Positions 41,891 to 53,155 are shown, counted from the first letter of the stretch. The stretch is 64,000 nucleotides of DNA from Procambarus clarkii (GCF_040958095.1 NC_091237.1:14168941-14232940), one strand, 5' to 3'. Numbers and translations: made by a program. The notes: generated from the letters alone by a model not told the origin.

Positions 41891-42635
41891 ATGTATACAA
41901 CATTCATCATCCAATTAGTTATTTCCTTGATACTGTACAGTATACCCTTCCATCCATTTCGTTCAGTTTAATCATCACATTTGAAACCCATTGTCAATAT
42001 ATATATCTTTGCATAAGTTTCGACAATGATCATTGTAAATTATTTGCATCGCAGTTTCAGATTTTGGTACAGTATCAATGTTACTATGCCAGACAATTCG
42101 TCTGATGTTTCTTAGGTCCCTAGTTGATGATGACAGTCTACATCTAATATACTTCCCCAACACTAAGTTTAAACAACTATAGATAATACAAAATAAAACT
42201 TTATAAGGATGAGTCATACTTCTCCCAAGTGCAAAAGAATGAGCAACGTGTGCGAAGAATTTCCCTTGTACGCAAAAAGTTATTCAACTCAACACAACAT
42301 TCTGCATTAAGATCATGAGAAAAAATATATTATAATGGCTTGACACAAATTATATGGTGCTGTCATAGGCTAAAAAGTGTTGCCAACACATCAAAGACTG
42401 TACAGGATAATACGAGCAATATTGTACACAAGATGGTTCACCCACGGATTGTAAAACCTACCCAACCTAACCTAACCCAAACCAACTTGACTAGCCCAGC
42501 AAAGCCTATCCTAATAACATATAAGGTTTTAGCAAAAAGAAAGCGAGCCTTGTTGAATCATCTTCTATACGATTTGACTATATCCTGTACATGAAGTCTT
42601 TATCCTTTATCATATCCTGTGAGTTGTTCACATTC
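41891..42635. other. No gene recognised
   Basis: AT-rich; short CCTAAC run near 42460-42480 only. Confidence 0.45.
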
Positions 42636-42639
42636 ACTC

Positions 42640-43010
42640 CCTGCTTCCTCACATACTTACTCCCCACCTACTCACTCCCTGCTTCCTCACATACTTGCTC
42701 CCCACCTACTCACTCCCTGCTTCCTCACATACTTGCTCCCCACCTACTCACTCCCTGCTTCCTCACATACTTGCTCCCCACCTACTCACTCCCTGCTTTC
42801 TTACTTGGCATGTCCACTCACCTTCCACTTCTCCTTCCCTCAAAGTCACTGCAATATCATCTCGGCACTCACCATACAATCTTCCTCACATACTTGCTCC
42901 CCACCTACTCACTCCCTGCTTTCTTACTTGGCATGTCCACTCACCTTCCACTTCTCCTTCCCTCAAAGTCACTGCAATATCATCTCGGCACTCACCATAC
43001 AATCTTGCAC
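42640..43010. repeat. 38-bp minisatellite fused to a ~120-bp duplication
   Basis: The unit 'ctcacatacttgctccccac' plus 'ctactcactccctgcttc' occurs about 5 times. The last unit plus 'ttcttacttggcatgtccac' to 'cactcaccatacaatctt' is then duplicated exactly (about 42770-42885 and 42886-43003). Open frames over it are low complexity. Confidence 0.9.
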
Positions 43011-43244
43011 TTTTATTGACGCTTGCCTTGCGTATCTATTTCACATTCTAATTCTTACTTTACCTTCTCTCCTAACACTACACCTAATTTTTAGATCATC
43101 CATTACATTGCTCAAACTCTTGATTTTCTACGTTCTTACTGCATCATTGTTTCATAAATGCAGTATACAGTAGTAATAACAATTAATTTTATTAGGGGAC
43201 AAGCAGCCTGTGTATATTTATACAGTATATGATAGGCTGGTATC

Positions 43245-43450
43245 AACACCCCCCTTCCCAAGGTTGAACTACTGACCCTCCCCAGGATGCAGCCCCAAAA
43301 TAGCTGACTAATTCCTGAGTACCTATTTCCTGCTAAGTGAACAGAGGAATTAGGTGATAGGAAATGTACCCTACCATTTCTGTCCTGCCTGGGGTTTGGA
43401 CCTAGAATTCCTGATTGTGAGTCGAAAGAATCCAACTGTACTACTGAATG
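43245..43450 (-). mobile_element. SINE (Thr-type family), minus copy
   Basis: Plus-strand text 'accctccccaggatgcagcc', 'tagctgactaattcctgagt', 'acctatttcctgctaagtga' and 'ctgtcctgcctggggtttgg' follows the family in reverse. Worn B box near 43395. Confidence 0.75.
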
Positions 43451-44570
43451 GGCACTATTACTAAATGCAGACTTTTGGCTGCATCTATTCCTATCCAGGG
43501 CTTCCACTGCACCATCGCTGACTGAATCCTACTCAAAACTTTGATGGCACAGATTTTTTTTGTCTGCGATCACACATCCCAGGCATTGAAACTGATCAGT
43601 CACCTTCAACACTTCACCATTCACATTTATTTAACACAGAATTTTATTGTTTCTCCATCACCATGTCTTTACTTATGTCCATATTCACTTTTAACAGTCT
43701 TCACTCACATATCTGAATACAATTGTCAGCTAGTCTACATAACTCTGATAAAATAACTATCATCTGTGTACATCAAATATGACATACTCCTATTACTCAT
43801 ACTACAGTATGTGTTTCTAATATTCTAACCATTAATTCTTTGATATGCACTATTACCTACATATAAACTTTCCATAACATTTAACAGTATATAAATGTAA
43901 TTTTCAAACTAGTCTTTCTCGCATGAATTCTCTCAAGCTGTTTCAACAGCCCGTCCTCTCAGGTTATTACAATGGAGAGAAAATGAGGTACAAAATTGCT
44001 TGAATCAAACCTAACCTGATCGATTGACCTGCATTAAGATCATTACCACTATCATGGAAAATGTGGTTGAACAACCTCTCCTCTCGAATAATACATCACA
44101 TTTTGAAGTATAAATCCCCAAATGTCTAAAACTGATGTACTAAAAATCATAGTGGCTCCTAAAATTGACATGATGTCCCATTTTCTATTTGGGGGGTCCA
44201 CAGTTAGGTTGGGTTCAGGCAATTTAGTACATCAGTTTTGTGACACAACAAACGAGAGGACGGACTGGTTTGTGAGCTTCTATGATTTATAGTACATCAT
44301 AGTTTGTCCATTGTAGGATTTTTACATCAAAATGCAATGTATTATTTAAGAGGACAGGTTGCAGACAATGCTCATATTTTATCTACACACCATCTTCCAC
44401 TGTGGATCCCTACACATATCAGGCTTCCATGGTGGAAGTAATATCCTAGTAATTTCCTGTACCTTCCGGTCACTATCCTGTCATACATACACTATATCCA
44501 CTACACATGGTAAACTAATGGTTCTATAGTCCTCACATTAACTATGTTCTTTATTTGTATACAGTGGTAC
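43451..44570. other. No gene recognised; one inverted repeat
   Basis: AT-rich sequence. A 17-bp perfect inverted repeat lies at 44128-44144 and 44223-44239 (see findings). Confidence 0.4.
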
Positions 44571-44589
44571 AGTTATACTGGTCTTTCTC

Positions 44590-45505
44590 ACTTCTCTGGT
44601 ACATGACCACTACCCCAGGTCTTCTGGTACATTACCACTACCCCAGGTCTTCTGGTACATGACCACTACCCCAGGTCTTCTGGTACATGACCACTACCCC
44701 AGGTCTTCTGGTACATTACCACTACCCCAGGTCTTCTGACACATTACTACTACCCCAGGTCTTCTGACACATTACTACTACCCCAGGTCTTCTGACACAT
44801 GACCACTACCCCAGGTCTTCTGACACATTACCACTACCCCAGGTCTTCTGACACATGACCACTACCCCAGGTCTTCTGACACATTACTACTACCCCAGGT
44901 CTTCTGACACATGACCACTACCCCAGGTCTTCTGACACATGACCACTACCCCAGGTCTTCTGACACATGACCACTACCCCAGGTCTTCTGACACATTACC
45001 CCTACCCCAGGTCTTCTGACACATTACTACTACCCTAGGTCTTCTGGTACATTACCACTACCCCAGGTCTTCTGGTACATTACCACTACCCCAGGTCTTC
45101 TGGTACATTACCACTACCCCAGGTCTTCTGGTACATTACCACTACCCCAGGTCTTCTGGTACATTACCACTACCCCAGGTCTTCTGACACATTACTACTA
45201 CCCCAGGTCTTCTGGTACATTACCACTACCCCAGGTCTTCTGGTACATTACCACTACCCCAGGTCTTCTGGTACATTACCACTACCCCAGGTCTTCTGAC
45301 ACATTACTACTACCCCAGGTCTTCTGACACATGACCACTACCCCAGGTCTTCTGGTACATTACCACTACCCCAGGTCTTCTGGTACATTACCACTACCCC
45401 AGGTCTTCTGGTACATTACCTCTACCCCAGGTCTTCTGGTACATTACCACTACCCCAGGTCTTCTGGTACATTACCACTACCCCAGGTCTTCTGACACAT
45501 TCTCC
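44590..45505. repeat. 28-bp minisatellite, about 32 copies
   Basis: The unit 'ccccaggtcttctggtacat' plus 'taccacta'. Two main versions alternate in blocks, 'ggtacattaccacta' and 'gacacat(g/t)ac(c/t)acta', which shows local copying within the array. Confidence 0.96.
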
Positions 45506-45954
45506 ACATTCACTATATTAAATTTTTTGCAACATTTAATCATCTCAACATAAAACTGTAGGTGTTGATGAGCTATATCATATTTCAGCTTCTTCATTGA
45601 TGTCCTAACTTCTACCATTGATGTACCAGCTGACACTTGCACTCTTGCACTCTTCTCGCACCAACAAATTTAATAATTTTCACATTAGCATCTCTTGCAT
45701 CATCATCTCCCATTAGATTATCAAAATATTCTTACCACATATAATCCTCCTTTTTTCATTTATCATTCTCGTAGGACATTATCATTCGCATTCCGCAACT
45801 CTTCGATACATTACTTCCAAAAGTGCTTCTTGTTTTCTAAATGTTTTAATTTTTCCCTCTATAGTCTCATTCGCTCCTGTTCTATCACCTAAACTAATCT
45901 TTTCACATACTGTACTCACATCTTATTGCTCTCTATCTGCCTGTAACTTTATAT
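45506..45954. other. No gene recognised
   Basis: AT-rich; no supported exon. Confidence 0.45.
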
Positions 45955-46080
45955 CCATGGAAGGGCAAGGGAAGGGAACTACCAGGAGAAAGTGCCAAGC
46001 CATTACGACTATATAGCGCTTGGAAGGGGTTAGGATAAGGATTTGGGATTGGACGGGGGGGGGAACCCCAACAATAACCC
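45955..46080. mobile_element. SINE family II, partial copy
   Basis: 'gggaactaccaggagaaagt', 'gccaagccattacgactata' and 'aaggatttgggattggacgg' match the fuller copy at 49995-50225. The tRNA-like head is missing. Confidence 0.75.
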
Positions 46081-47039
46081 CCACACCATCTTACCTAACT
46101 CATCACCCAATAAATACTTTGTGACTGTTGCACCACCACCACTCCCTTCCCCCCAAAAAAACAACTGTATAGGCTCCCTTTTTTTTTATAACGTATGATG
46201 ATATTACCGTACTTTAAGCATACTAGGACAGATCAAATTTGAACGGGCAATCTATGAGAGAGAATGCATATCTAAGGTGATTGGGGACGGGGGTTCTGTC
46301 ATTGGCGGGTCGGTGTCGGCCCCCCATTGCTAAAAATGGATTGACTACCATGGCGAACCCCACGAAAACCGTGGAAGGTGGCTGGCCTAGTCCCTAGACT
46401 TTTATTTCGTTGTCTCACTGGTTTATAATTATAGGGGAATGACTCATAAGCGGGTCGGGGTCGACCCCCAGAGTGCAACCTTTTGGTGCCCGGCGGGTTG
46501 ATCCACTCCCAACACTTCAATGACACAACCTCTTGGGGTCGACCAAATACTACATCTAGTACTGTATTTTGATCAAAACATGTGTAGTTGGCAGGAAACT
46601 TATGGGCTAGTAATCATATGACTATTTTAAACGAGGTAGGTCCAATATTTTTTGAGTCTTCATCTATTATTGTACAATAAGTTTTTAATTAATATTAATA
46701 TTTATTACAATACTCACGAGAGTGTGTGTTTGCTATAAAGCTAATTTACCTGAGTATGCTTGTACGGTATTCCTTTTATACTTAATACAATTAAAATAAT
46801 ATAGCACCCAAAGAGAGTGACTTGAACAGGTTACACTGATTTTCGTAATTTTATAATAATTTATAATTAATTATTAAAATCATCATTAAACGAGTGAAGT
46901 ACATTCTGGTGTCAAGCTTGAAAGAGTTGAGTGTTAACTGGGTTACCTTAGAGCACTTATTTTCTAATTCAAAGCTATAAATCTTTCTCTAACGTAATTG
47001 AAAATATAATAATAATAACTTTTAAGTTATTTTTATTCC
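46081..47039. other. No gene recognised; GC-rich patch at 46250-46560
   Basis: The patch has CpG-rich words such as 'gcgggtcggtgtcggccccc' and 'gggtcggggtcgacccccag' in AT-rich surroundings. It does not translate to a known protein. Possibly an eroded element. Confidence 0.35.
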
Positions 47040-47475
47040 TGAATTATTCAACGTCCCTTTACTGAGGCTCAAGTCTACGCTCAAGTCTACGCTAATTGCT
47101 TTTCAAGCACAAGTTGATTTAACAAATCGCGGTCAATTAAAATATTGGGAGCGATATAAAAACAACACAAATAAAGACTTGGCGATTGTGCTGCGCGAAC
47201 GGGGAGATCGCGCGGAACAATTCTGGTTATACCTGCTGCAGCTGTAGAACCAGAAATATTGTTCACTTTTATGATATCGGGGAACAAATTCAACGGGAAG
47301 AACAAGAACACACTACGCCTATAATAATCCAGTGGGCGCTGTATTTAAGAGCAATGCCTATTCAACGTCACCAATGCCACTCTTGGATATCGTGGCGACT
47401 GGTAATTTTTTTTAATAAGTTTTCTCTTCTCCCTCAACGCCGTTATATATGGTGGATATTAGTTCGACGTTACGA
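47040..47475. other. CpG-rich block, possible promoter or first exon
   Basis: Contains clustered CpG ('gctgcgcgaacggggagatc', 'gcgcgg') in AT-rich DNA and frames on both strands without a known domain. It could be a promoter, an undetected 5' exon or a transposon piece. Confidence 0.25.
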
Positions 47476-47569
47476 GATGTGTTAATCTTTTTGAACCAAA
47501 AATGATTTTACATTTGACTTAATCCTAAACAAATTGGATAATATTGTTTAAATCCGTGGAATTGTCGAA

Positions 47570-47765
47570 GTCCCCCCTTGGGCCAGCCACTGACCTGCCC
47601 CAGGATGCCACCCACAACAATTACCTAACTCCCTGAGTACCTATAAACTGTTAGGTGAATAGAGGCATCAGATAAAAGGAAACTAACCCAACCGTCTTTG
47701 TTCTACCCAGGAATGGAACTTCGGACACTGGTTGTGAGCCGACTTCATAGGCTACTGCGCTAAAG
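47570..47765 (-). mobile_element. SINE (Thr-type family), minus copy
   Basis: 'cctgccccaggatgccaccc', 'ttacctaactccctgagtac' and 'tgaatagaggcatcagataa' follow the family in reverse. Head worn around 47700-47765. Confidence 0.75.
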
Positions 47766-48290
47766 AACCCCTTACTGGCGTAAGTCATTGCAATTACTTT
47801 TGTAATTCGTTCATTTAAGTTGCCGAGTCTTTCATTTAAGTAATCTATCCCACCAGAAAGCTGACTGACGACCACTGTCACATATAATACAGTATTGCTA
47901 ATGTAATGGTATTCATTATATGCCCAAAATACTGTATTCCGAGTTCTTGGGACTGCATAAATATTATACATTAATTAAATTAAAAGTAACCACCGTATAT
48001 ACTACGCAAGTAAAATTAAAATTACAATGCAAAAAACGAAAAGCAGTTTCATGCAAAAATGAAGGAATAGTGAAAAGAAGGTTACCCTGTTAGCGTAGTA
48101 ATAATAAATGCAACTGCTAAATTTGCTTCCTAGCCCCCCCTACCCTACCCTTTCTTTTGGTTCATTGTGTGTTATTCCTAACGAAAGCAGCAGAAATTGG
48201 GATCTTTCACACTTGTTAATCATGTCACTCGAGTCTTGTTTCTCCCTATGCCGTACACTTTCAACAAGGAACAGGAATATAGAAATATAA
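47766..48290. other. No gene recognised
   Basis: AT-rich flank downstream (minus strand) of gene A. Confidence 0.4.
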
Positions 48291-48300
48291 CTACAGTACT

Positions 48301-48306
48301 TTTATT
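48301..48306 (-). terminator. Candidate polyadenylation signal of gene A
   Basis: AATAAA on the minus strand ('GCTGTTAATAAAAGTACTGT'), about 520 bp after the gene A stop codon. It supports the 48.8-49.6 kb exon being a terminal exon. Confidence 0.4.
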
Positions 48307-48827
48307 AACAGCTTAAAATTTACACACAACTGATAGCATGGAGAATGAAAAAAAATGAGAAACCAACTTTTTATATAAATGAACAGTGAATAGAATAAAC
48401 AGTAAATCTCAAATGAAGAATTATTACAATATGCTGCTATTATTATTAAAAAAATAACAGTAGTGCATTTAAACTGAGGAGAGGCAGAATTGATATAAAA
48501 TAAAAAAAAAGATAAGTTCCATGAATCAGAAGAGAAAGTATAGAGCACAGGGAAGACAAGTTAAATTACTATTGTTAATAATGGGATCAAAGAAAAAGGA
48601 AACAATAGATTATTACACAATTCAGAAGAAATAATGTCCTTAATATGTAATTCAGTGTAATGTATCCATGTTATCCAATGAAACTCATACAGATGAAATG
48701 ACATGCTTAGTCAAATTGTAGCAGTTTGTATAGCCAAATCGAACGTGTATTTTGCGTGTTGAGATTGTTAAAGAGAAATATATATGAGTTGTTTCAATAC
48801 TGAGAGGGTGTGTAAGTACACTGCTAA

Positions 48828-49915
48828 CTACGGTCTGCGTCGACGTTCAAACCTGCTGGAGGGGGTAGTGGAGCCAGCAGCGTCGTCAGTTTCAGCATTG
48901 GCACGTGAAGATGGACCCCTAGATTTGCTGGGAGTGAAGGAGGTTGGGCGACGGTTAAATCGGTGGCCAGATCCGTTGTCGCTAGGAGCTTGGGTTGTGG
49001 TGGCGGATGTGCGGCTGAAGGAACGCCGGGTCGTGGGTTCTGTTGGAGAGTTCGATGTACTTGAGCGAGAGGACGGGCGGAACCCAGTGCGGGATGATCT
49101 AGTTCTAGAGGGGGTTTCTTCCTTGGGAGCTTCAGCAGGGGTGTCAGCAGCAGCAGTTTGTGAGGCTCCGCTTACCCTCGAGGATGGACGCCGCGAGCGA
49201 CTTGTACTGCTTGTGCTGGGTGTGCGTGCGCGTCCGTTGCTAGAGGCAGGAGCATCGTCAGAACTGCCAGTTTCTGCAGGAGCTGCTGCTGCTGCTGCTG
49301 GTGATGATGTTCTTCTGGTGGCACCAATCCTCGGAGTCTTACGAAGGCTTACCAGTTTCCTTCTCTGTTTTGGTGTATCAGCAGGTGCGGGCTTTTCCGT
49401 CGGGGCCTCGGTTACAGGAAGTTCTTCAGGTAGAGGCTCCTCGCCGCCTACGTCTGCGGGTGCTCCTTCCGCCGCAGCGGCCGTGTCGTCTAGAGGCGCG
49501 TCTTCATAATAATCATAATACTCGTCCTGCCCATGTGCACTTTCAATTAGGGCACAGCAGACCAGGCCCAAGAATACCCTGAAAAATATAAAGTGTGTTA
49601 ATTAAATATGTTTATATATAGGGGTAGAAATAGCCTAAGCCTATCACTTTGAGATGTATTTCTTTCTTGTCTCAATAAACATACTTGAACTTGTTTATAT
49701 ATGTATTAGAATGCAATCAGTAGCTTTAGTTTAAACAAATAGCAGTTCCAATGATAAATCAAACCTCTCATAAAGTGTTCAGTTAATCTTTGTTATTAAC
49801 GTCTAATTTGATAAGAAACTACAGTATAACTTTTATAAAATATAAATTGTCTTAACTTATACAGGGTACGAGAAATTGCAAGTCATGGACAAATTCAAAA
49901 CTTAATTACCATCAT
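48828..49915 (-). CDS. Secreted Ser/Thr/Arg/Pro-rich low-complexity protein with acidic Tyr-rich N-terminus (gene A)
   Basis: I do not recognise the family. The main exon runs 49578-48828 on the minus strand, with acceptor 'tttttcag' and stop TAG. It opens with the hydrophobic run 'VFLGLVCCALIESAHG', a convincing signal-peptide core with cleavage before QDEYYDYYEDAPLDD. Then come an acidic Ala/Glu/Pro stretch, 'KQRRKLVSLRKTPR', and about 180 residues rich in Ser, Thr, Arg and Pro with many 'SSR' and 'TRR' words, ending SSRFERRRRP. A possible first exon at 49915-49902 (MMVIK, phase 2) gives 254 aa, but its donor 'AA|gttttg' is weak, so the start is unsure. AATAAA at 48301-48306 fits a terminal exon. 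High Arg/Ser and Tyr/Asp suggest an extracellular, possibly matrix or cuticle, protein (inference). The 241-codon antisense frame is a shadow. Confidence 0.72.
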
Positions 49916-49994
49916 GCTCGTCGGCTTGTCTTCCCGACTGAATTATTCATTTATTTATTTATAGGTACAATGAGTTGCGAAATTATAGTTTGGA
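49916..49994. promoter_or_regulatory. Upstream flank of gene A
   Basis: Short AT-rich gap between the candidate gene A start and a SINE. The promoter is presumably here or beyond the SINE; no TATA motif is clear. Confidence 0.2.
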
Positions 49995-50225
49995 GAATAA
50001 ATGGCAGTGTCCCTCAGGTTGGTGGGGGGAGGGGGGGGAGGAAACTATCAGGAGAAAGCACCAAGCTATTACGACTATATGGCACTTGAAATGGATCAAG
50101 ATAAGGATTTGGGATGGGACGGTGGGGGAGGAGGAGGAATGGTGCCCAGTCACTTGGATGGTCGGGGATTGAACGTCGACCTGCATGAAGTGAGACCGTC
50201 GCTCTATCGTCCAGAGCGTCTTAAG
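49995..50225 (-). mobile_element. SINE family II, fullest copy, minus strand
   Basis: The head on the minus strand carries B box 'GACGTTCAATCCCCGACC' and an A-box side near 50205-50225. The body on the plus strand reads 'caggagaaagcaccaagcta' and 'aaggatttgggatgggacgg'. Related copies are at 45.96 kb (partial) and 59.57 kb (plus head). Confidence 0.8.
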
Positions 50226-50379
50226 AGTTTGCTTAGAGCTAGTTCCCAGTCAAGTTCTCAGATACAATGTCTTGCTCTATGTAAATATTGCAGGTGTGAC
50301 CAAATATTTCCTCGGTTTAAAGAATAAATGACAACGCCTGCCCAGAGGGCTATTGAACATTTGTTCTTCGTTGTTAGGT

Positions 50380-50545
50380 GTTTGACGTTCGAGTAATGCT
50401 TCGCACAAAGCCTTCTAACTTTGAACAAATCTACAAGGGCCGTGACGGGGGTTCGAACCTGCGTCCGAGAGGATCCCAGACTCTGTGTGCTTCTAACTTT
50501 GATCTCTGTGACCAATAGATTCAACCACACACCTCTCCGAAACCG
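50380..50545 (-). mobile_element. tRNA-like SINE, minus strand
   Basis: Minus-strand B box 'GCAGGTTCGAACCCCCGTC' with a possible head continuing to about 50540 ('gattcaaccacacacctctc' in reverse). Body 'agccttctaactttgaacaa'. Family not matched elsewhere in the window. Confidence 0.55.
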
Positions 50546-51186
50546 ACATGGAGGAAGTAAGCGAAATCGTTTCAGTGTTCCCAATAGCTATCAAAACAAA
50601 GAAGTTGCAACAACAACAAAAACAACGAAATTTATGTACTGAACGCAGAATCGCAAAATCAGAGAAAGCGACGAAAGTGGAATGTGTTCAATCCTTGAAT
50701 GTTTATCGTTCCTACATGGGAAACAAAAACTCGCCCAGCCACGGGTATAATCCTCAGCATATTGCAAGATTAATGATAATTTTATTGCATCCTTTAAACT
50801 CTTAGGTGAGATCCAGTAACCACAAGTTGGTAGGCGGGGCCCCTGGTGCCTCTGGTAGGCGTTACCTACAAACCATTATGGCCTCTATCCAGGGTAGCCT
50901 ATTGGCGCAAGGAAGCAGGCAGAAATTTCATTCACATTTCTCATATCGACGGTATTAAGATTTCTCCTATCTTCTTATTTTATGTGTATGTTTACATGAT
51001 AGTGTATATATTTATTTATATTTTCGAATCCCTTTCTAATATCCTTATATAATGCGCAATAATACTTGTTTTATGAATAGTTATTAGGCTCTTGGTGTGC
51101 TCTCTCTCTCTCTCTCTTGTTTTCATTGATGTGGCTGTTGTGTCCGCCCGTTGACTTTTGTTTTATATATTATACGCTTTTTTTTT

Positions 51187-51248
51187 AAGGTAAAATGGGC
51201 GATGGCCTCCATCACGGGATCAAAGTGAAACCTCTGGCACGTTACAGG
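51187..51248 (+). CDS. Candidate isolated coding exon (low confidence)
   Basis: After a T-rich tract ending 'ttttttttaag', the text has ATG in strong context (taaaATGGgc) and reads MGDGLHHGIKVKPLARY before a perfect donor CAG|gtaagtt. It could be the first coding exon of a plus-strand gene, but no following exon is seen. Equally, the reverse frame ('RFHFDPVMEAIAHFTLKK') could be repeat-derived. Confidence 0.25.
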
Positions 51249-52421
51249 TAAGTTCCAAGGATACAGTTTGACTATATATCTACAGAGGGCCAGTATGGTA
51301 TTGTTGGAAGCGGCTGCAATAATCACCGAATACTACAGTAATACGTTTTACATCGTTTTGAATTTACTGAAAAGTAAAACTGTTAATTTGTTTTATATAA
51401 TTAAACAAATTGATACAAATGGCCACGGAAACAGAACAACGTGAAACATAGAGGTGTACACTGGTGTACACTGGTGTACACTGGTGTACAATGTACACAA
51501 GAAACCACGTGACACCTTTATTCGTGACCTCAGGTCAAGTGAGAGCATTGTGTTGTCACGGTCAAGCGAGAGTATAACTTTTCTTTGAGCTCAAGTCACA
51601 ACATCTCATAATGGAAGCTGGTAGGTATTTGGTGAAAGTAAAAAAACAAAAGAAAATAGAATATATAATATAACCCAGCGAGCGAGGTATTGTTGTACGA
51701 CAATACCTCTCTATACGACGATTTTGTTTTGTTTTTATGAGAGTACAAATATTCGTGAGATGTGAAAGCGCACTACGGTATGCTAGAGATTGTGTCACTA
51801 TATTTCATATTTGTATAACATGACGTAGGAAATGTTTCGTACATATGAGCATAATTTTGAGTGGTCTTCAAAAACTGACGTAGTGGTTTCGTGACTGTCT
51901 CTGTGCCTGTCCTTTCTCGGCTTTTACTTGCAATCTCATAAGCTACCAATCTGAAATTTGAGTTGACTATCACATATAATATATCCAAGAAGCATGTCAC
52001 TTTTGCAACACTTCAGATAACTTTAGACCAAGTGAAGCCTCGAAAACAAGCCATAGGAGCGACTGCACTTTACTGAAATCACTTTCAAATTTATGAAAGT
52101 ACTAATCAGAGACACGCTCGGCAGAGAATGAATGGGATTAGAGAACTTCTAAAAAAATCTGGATCGAGGTCAGAGGTAGAGTATATGAGGCAAAAGTTGT
52201 TCAAACGTTGTTCAAATAACGTTGTTCAGCCCAGGTGAATGGAACGTTGTACAAGAATTCAGTGCTGGGGCTGGACACCATTGTGAGTCGGACTTACAAC
52301 GGGCAAAACAGAATCAACATCTTAAGGGTAGAGAGATTGAAGCTCTCGGAGAGAAAATACGAGGACAAGTAATTCTAGGGCATTGTTGTGGAAAGGAAAT
52401 AGTAATGGTTAATAAAACTAA
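51249..52421. other. No gene recognised
   Basis: AT-rich. Includes a small 10-bp repeat 'gtgtacactg' x4 at about 51450-51490. No supported exon. Confidence 0.4.
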
Positions 52422-52675
52422 GGGGCCAGATTCACGAAGCAGTCATGCAAGCACTTACGAACCTGCACATCTTTTCCCAATCTTTGGCGGCTTTGTTTAC
52501 AATTATTAAACAGTTAATGTGATCTGAAGCACCAAAAGGCTGTTTATAACAATAACAACAGTTGATTGGCAAGTTTTCATGCTTGTAAACTGTTTAATAA
52601 ATGTAACCAAAGCCGTCAGAAATTGAGGAAAGGTGTACACGTTCGTAAGTGCTTGCGTAACTGCTTCGTGAATAG
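52422..52675. mobile_element. Palindromic MITE 'GGGGCCAGATTC', copy 3
   Basis: Starts GGGGCCAGATTCACGAAGCA. The right arm ends 'GCGTAACTGCTTCGTGAAT' without the final CTGGCCCC. The inner halves pair as in copy 1. Confidence 0.86.
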
Positions 52676-52707
52676 CAGTACAATGACAACGAACAGCAGC
52701 TCCAGGA

Positions 52708-53155
52708 CGTGTGTTGAACATCGTTAAAAGGAACAGCTACAAGTGTTGAACATCGTTAAAAGGAACAGCTACAAGTGTTGAACATCGTTAGAAGGAACAG
52801 CTACAAGTGTTGAACATCGTTAGAAGGAACAGCTACAGGTGTTGAACATTGTTAGAAGGAATAGCTACAGGTGTTGAACATCGTTAGAAGGAACAGTTAC
52901 AGGTGTTGAACATTGTTAGAAGGAACAGCTACAGGCGTTGAACATTGTTAGAAGGAACAGCTACAAGTGTTGAACATCGTTAGAAGGAACAGCTACAGGT
53001 GTTGAACATTGTTAGAAGGAACAGCTACAAGTGTTGAACACCGTTAAAAGGAACAGCTACAAGTATTGAACACTGTTCAAAGGAACAGCTACAAGTGTTG
53101 AACACCGTTAAAATGAACAGCCACAAGTGTTCAACACCTTTAGAAGGAACAGCGT
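52708..53155. repeat. 32-bp minisatellite, about 14 copies
   Basis: The unit 'gttgaacatcgttagaagga' plus 'acagctacaagt' with point variants. It begins about 30 bp after the MITE copy 3 end. Confidence 0.93.

Noticed and set aside
42591-43173. 184-codon and 142-codon plus frames
   Set aside because: They cover a 38-bp minisatellite and its duplication, give low-complexity peptides in two frames at once, and lack gene context.
44590-45505. Regular repeat as a possible CRISPR array
   Set aside because: Units are directly tandem with no unique spacers, and the genome is animal. It is a minisatellite.
48784-49509. 241-codon plus-strand frame opposite gene A
   Set aside because: Shadow of the Arg/Ser/Ala-rich minus frame. 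The minus frame has a signal peptide, a splice acceptor and a poly(A) signal.
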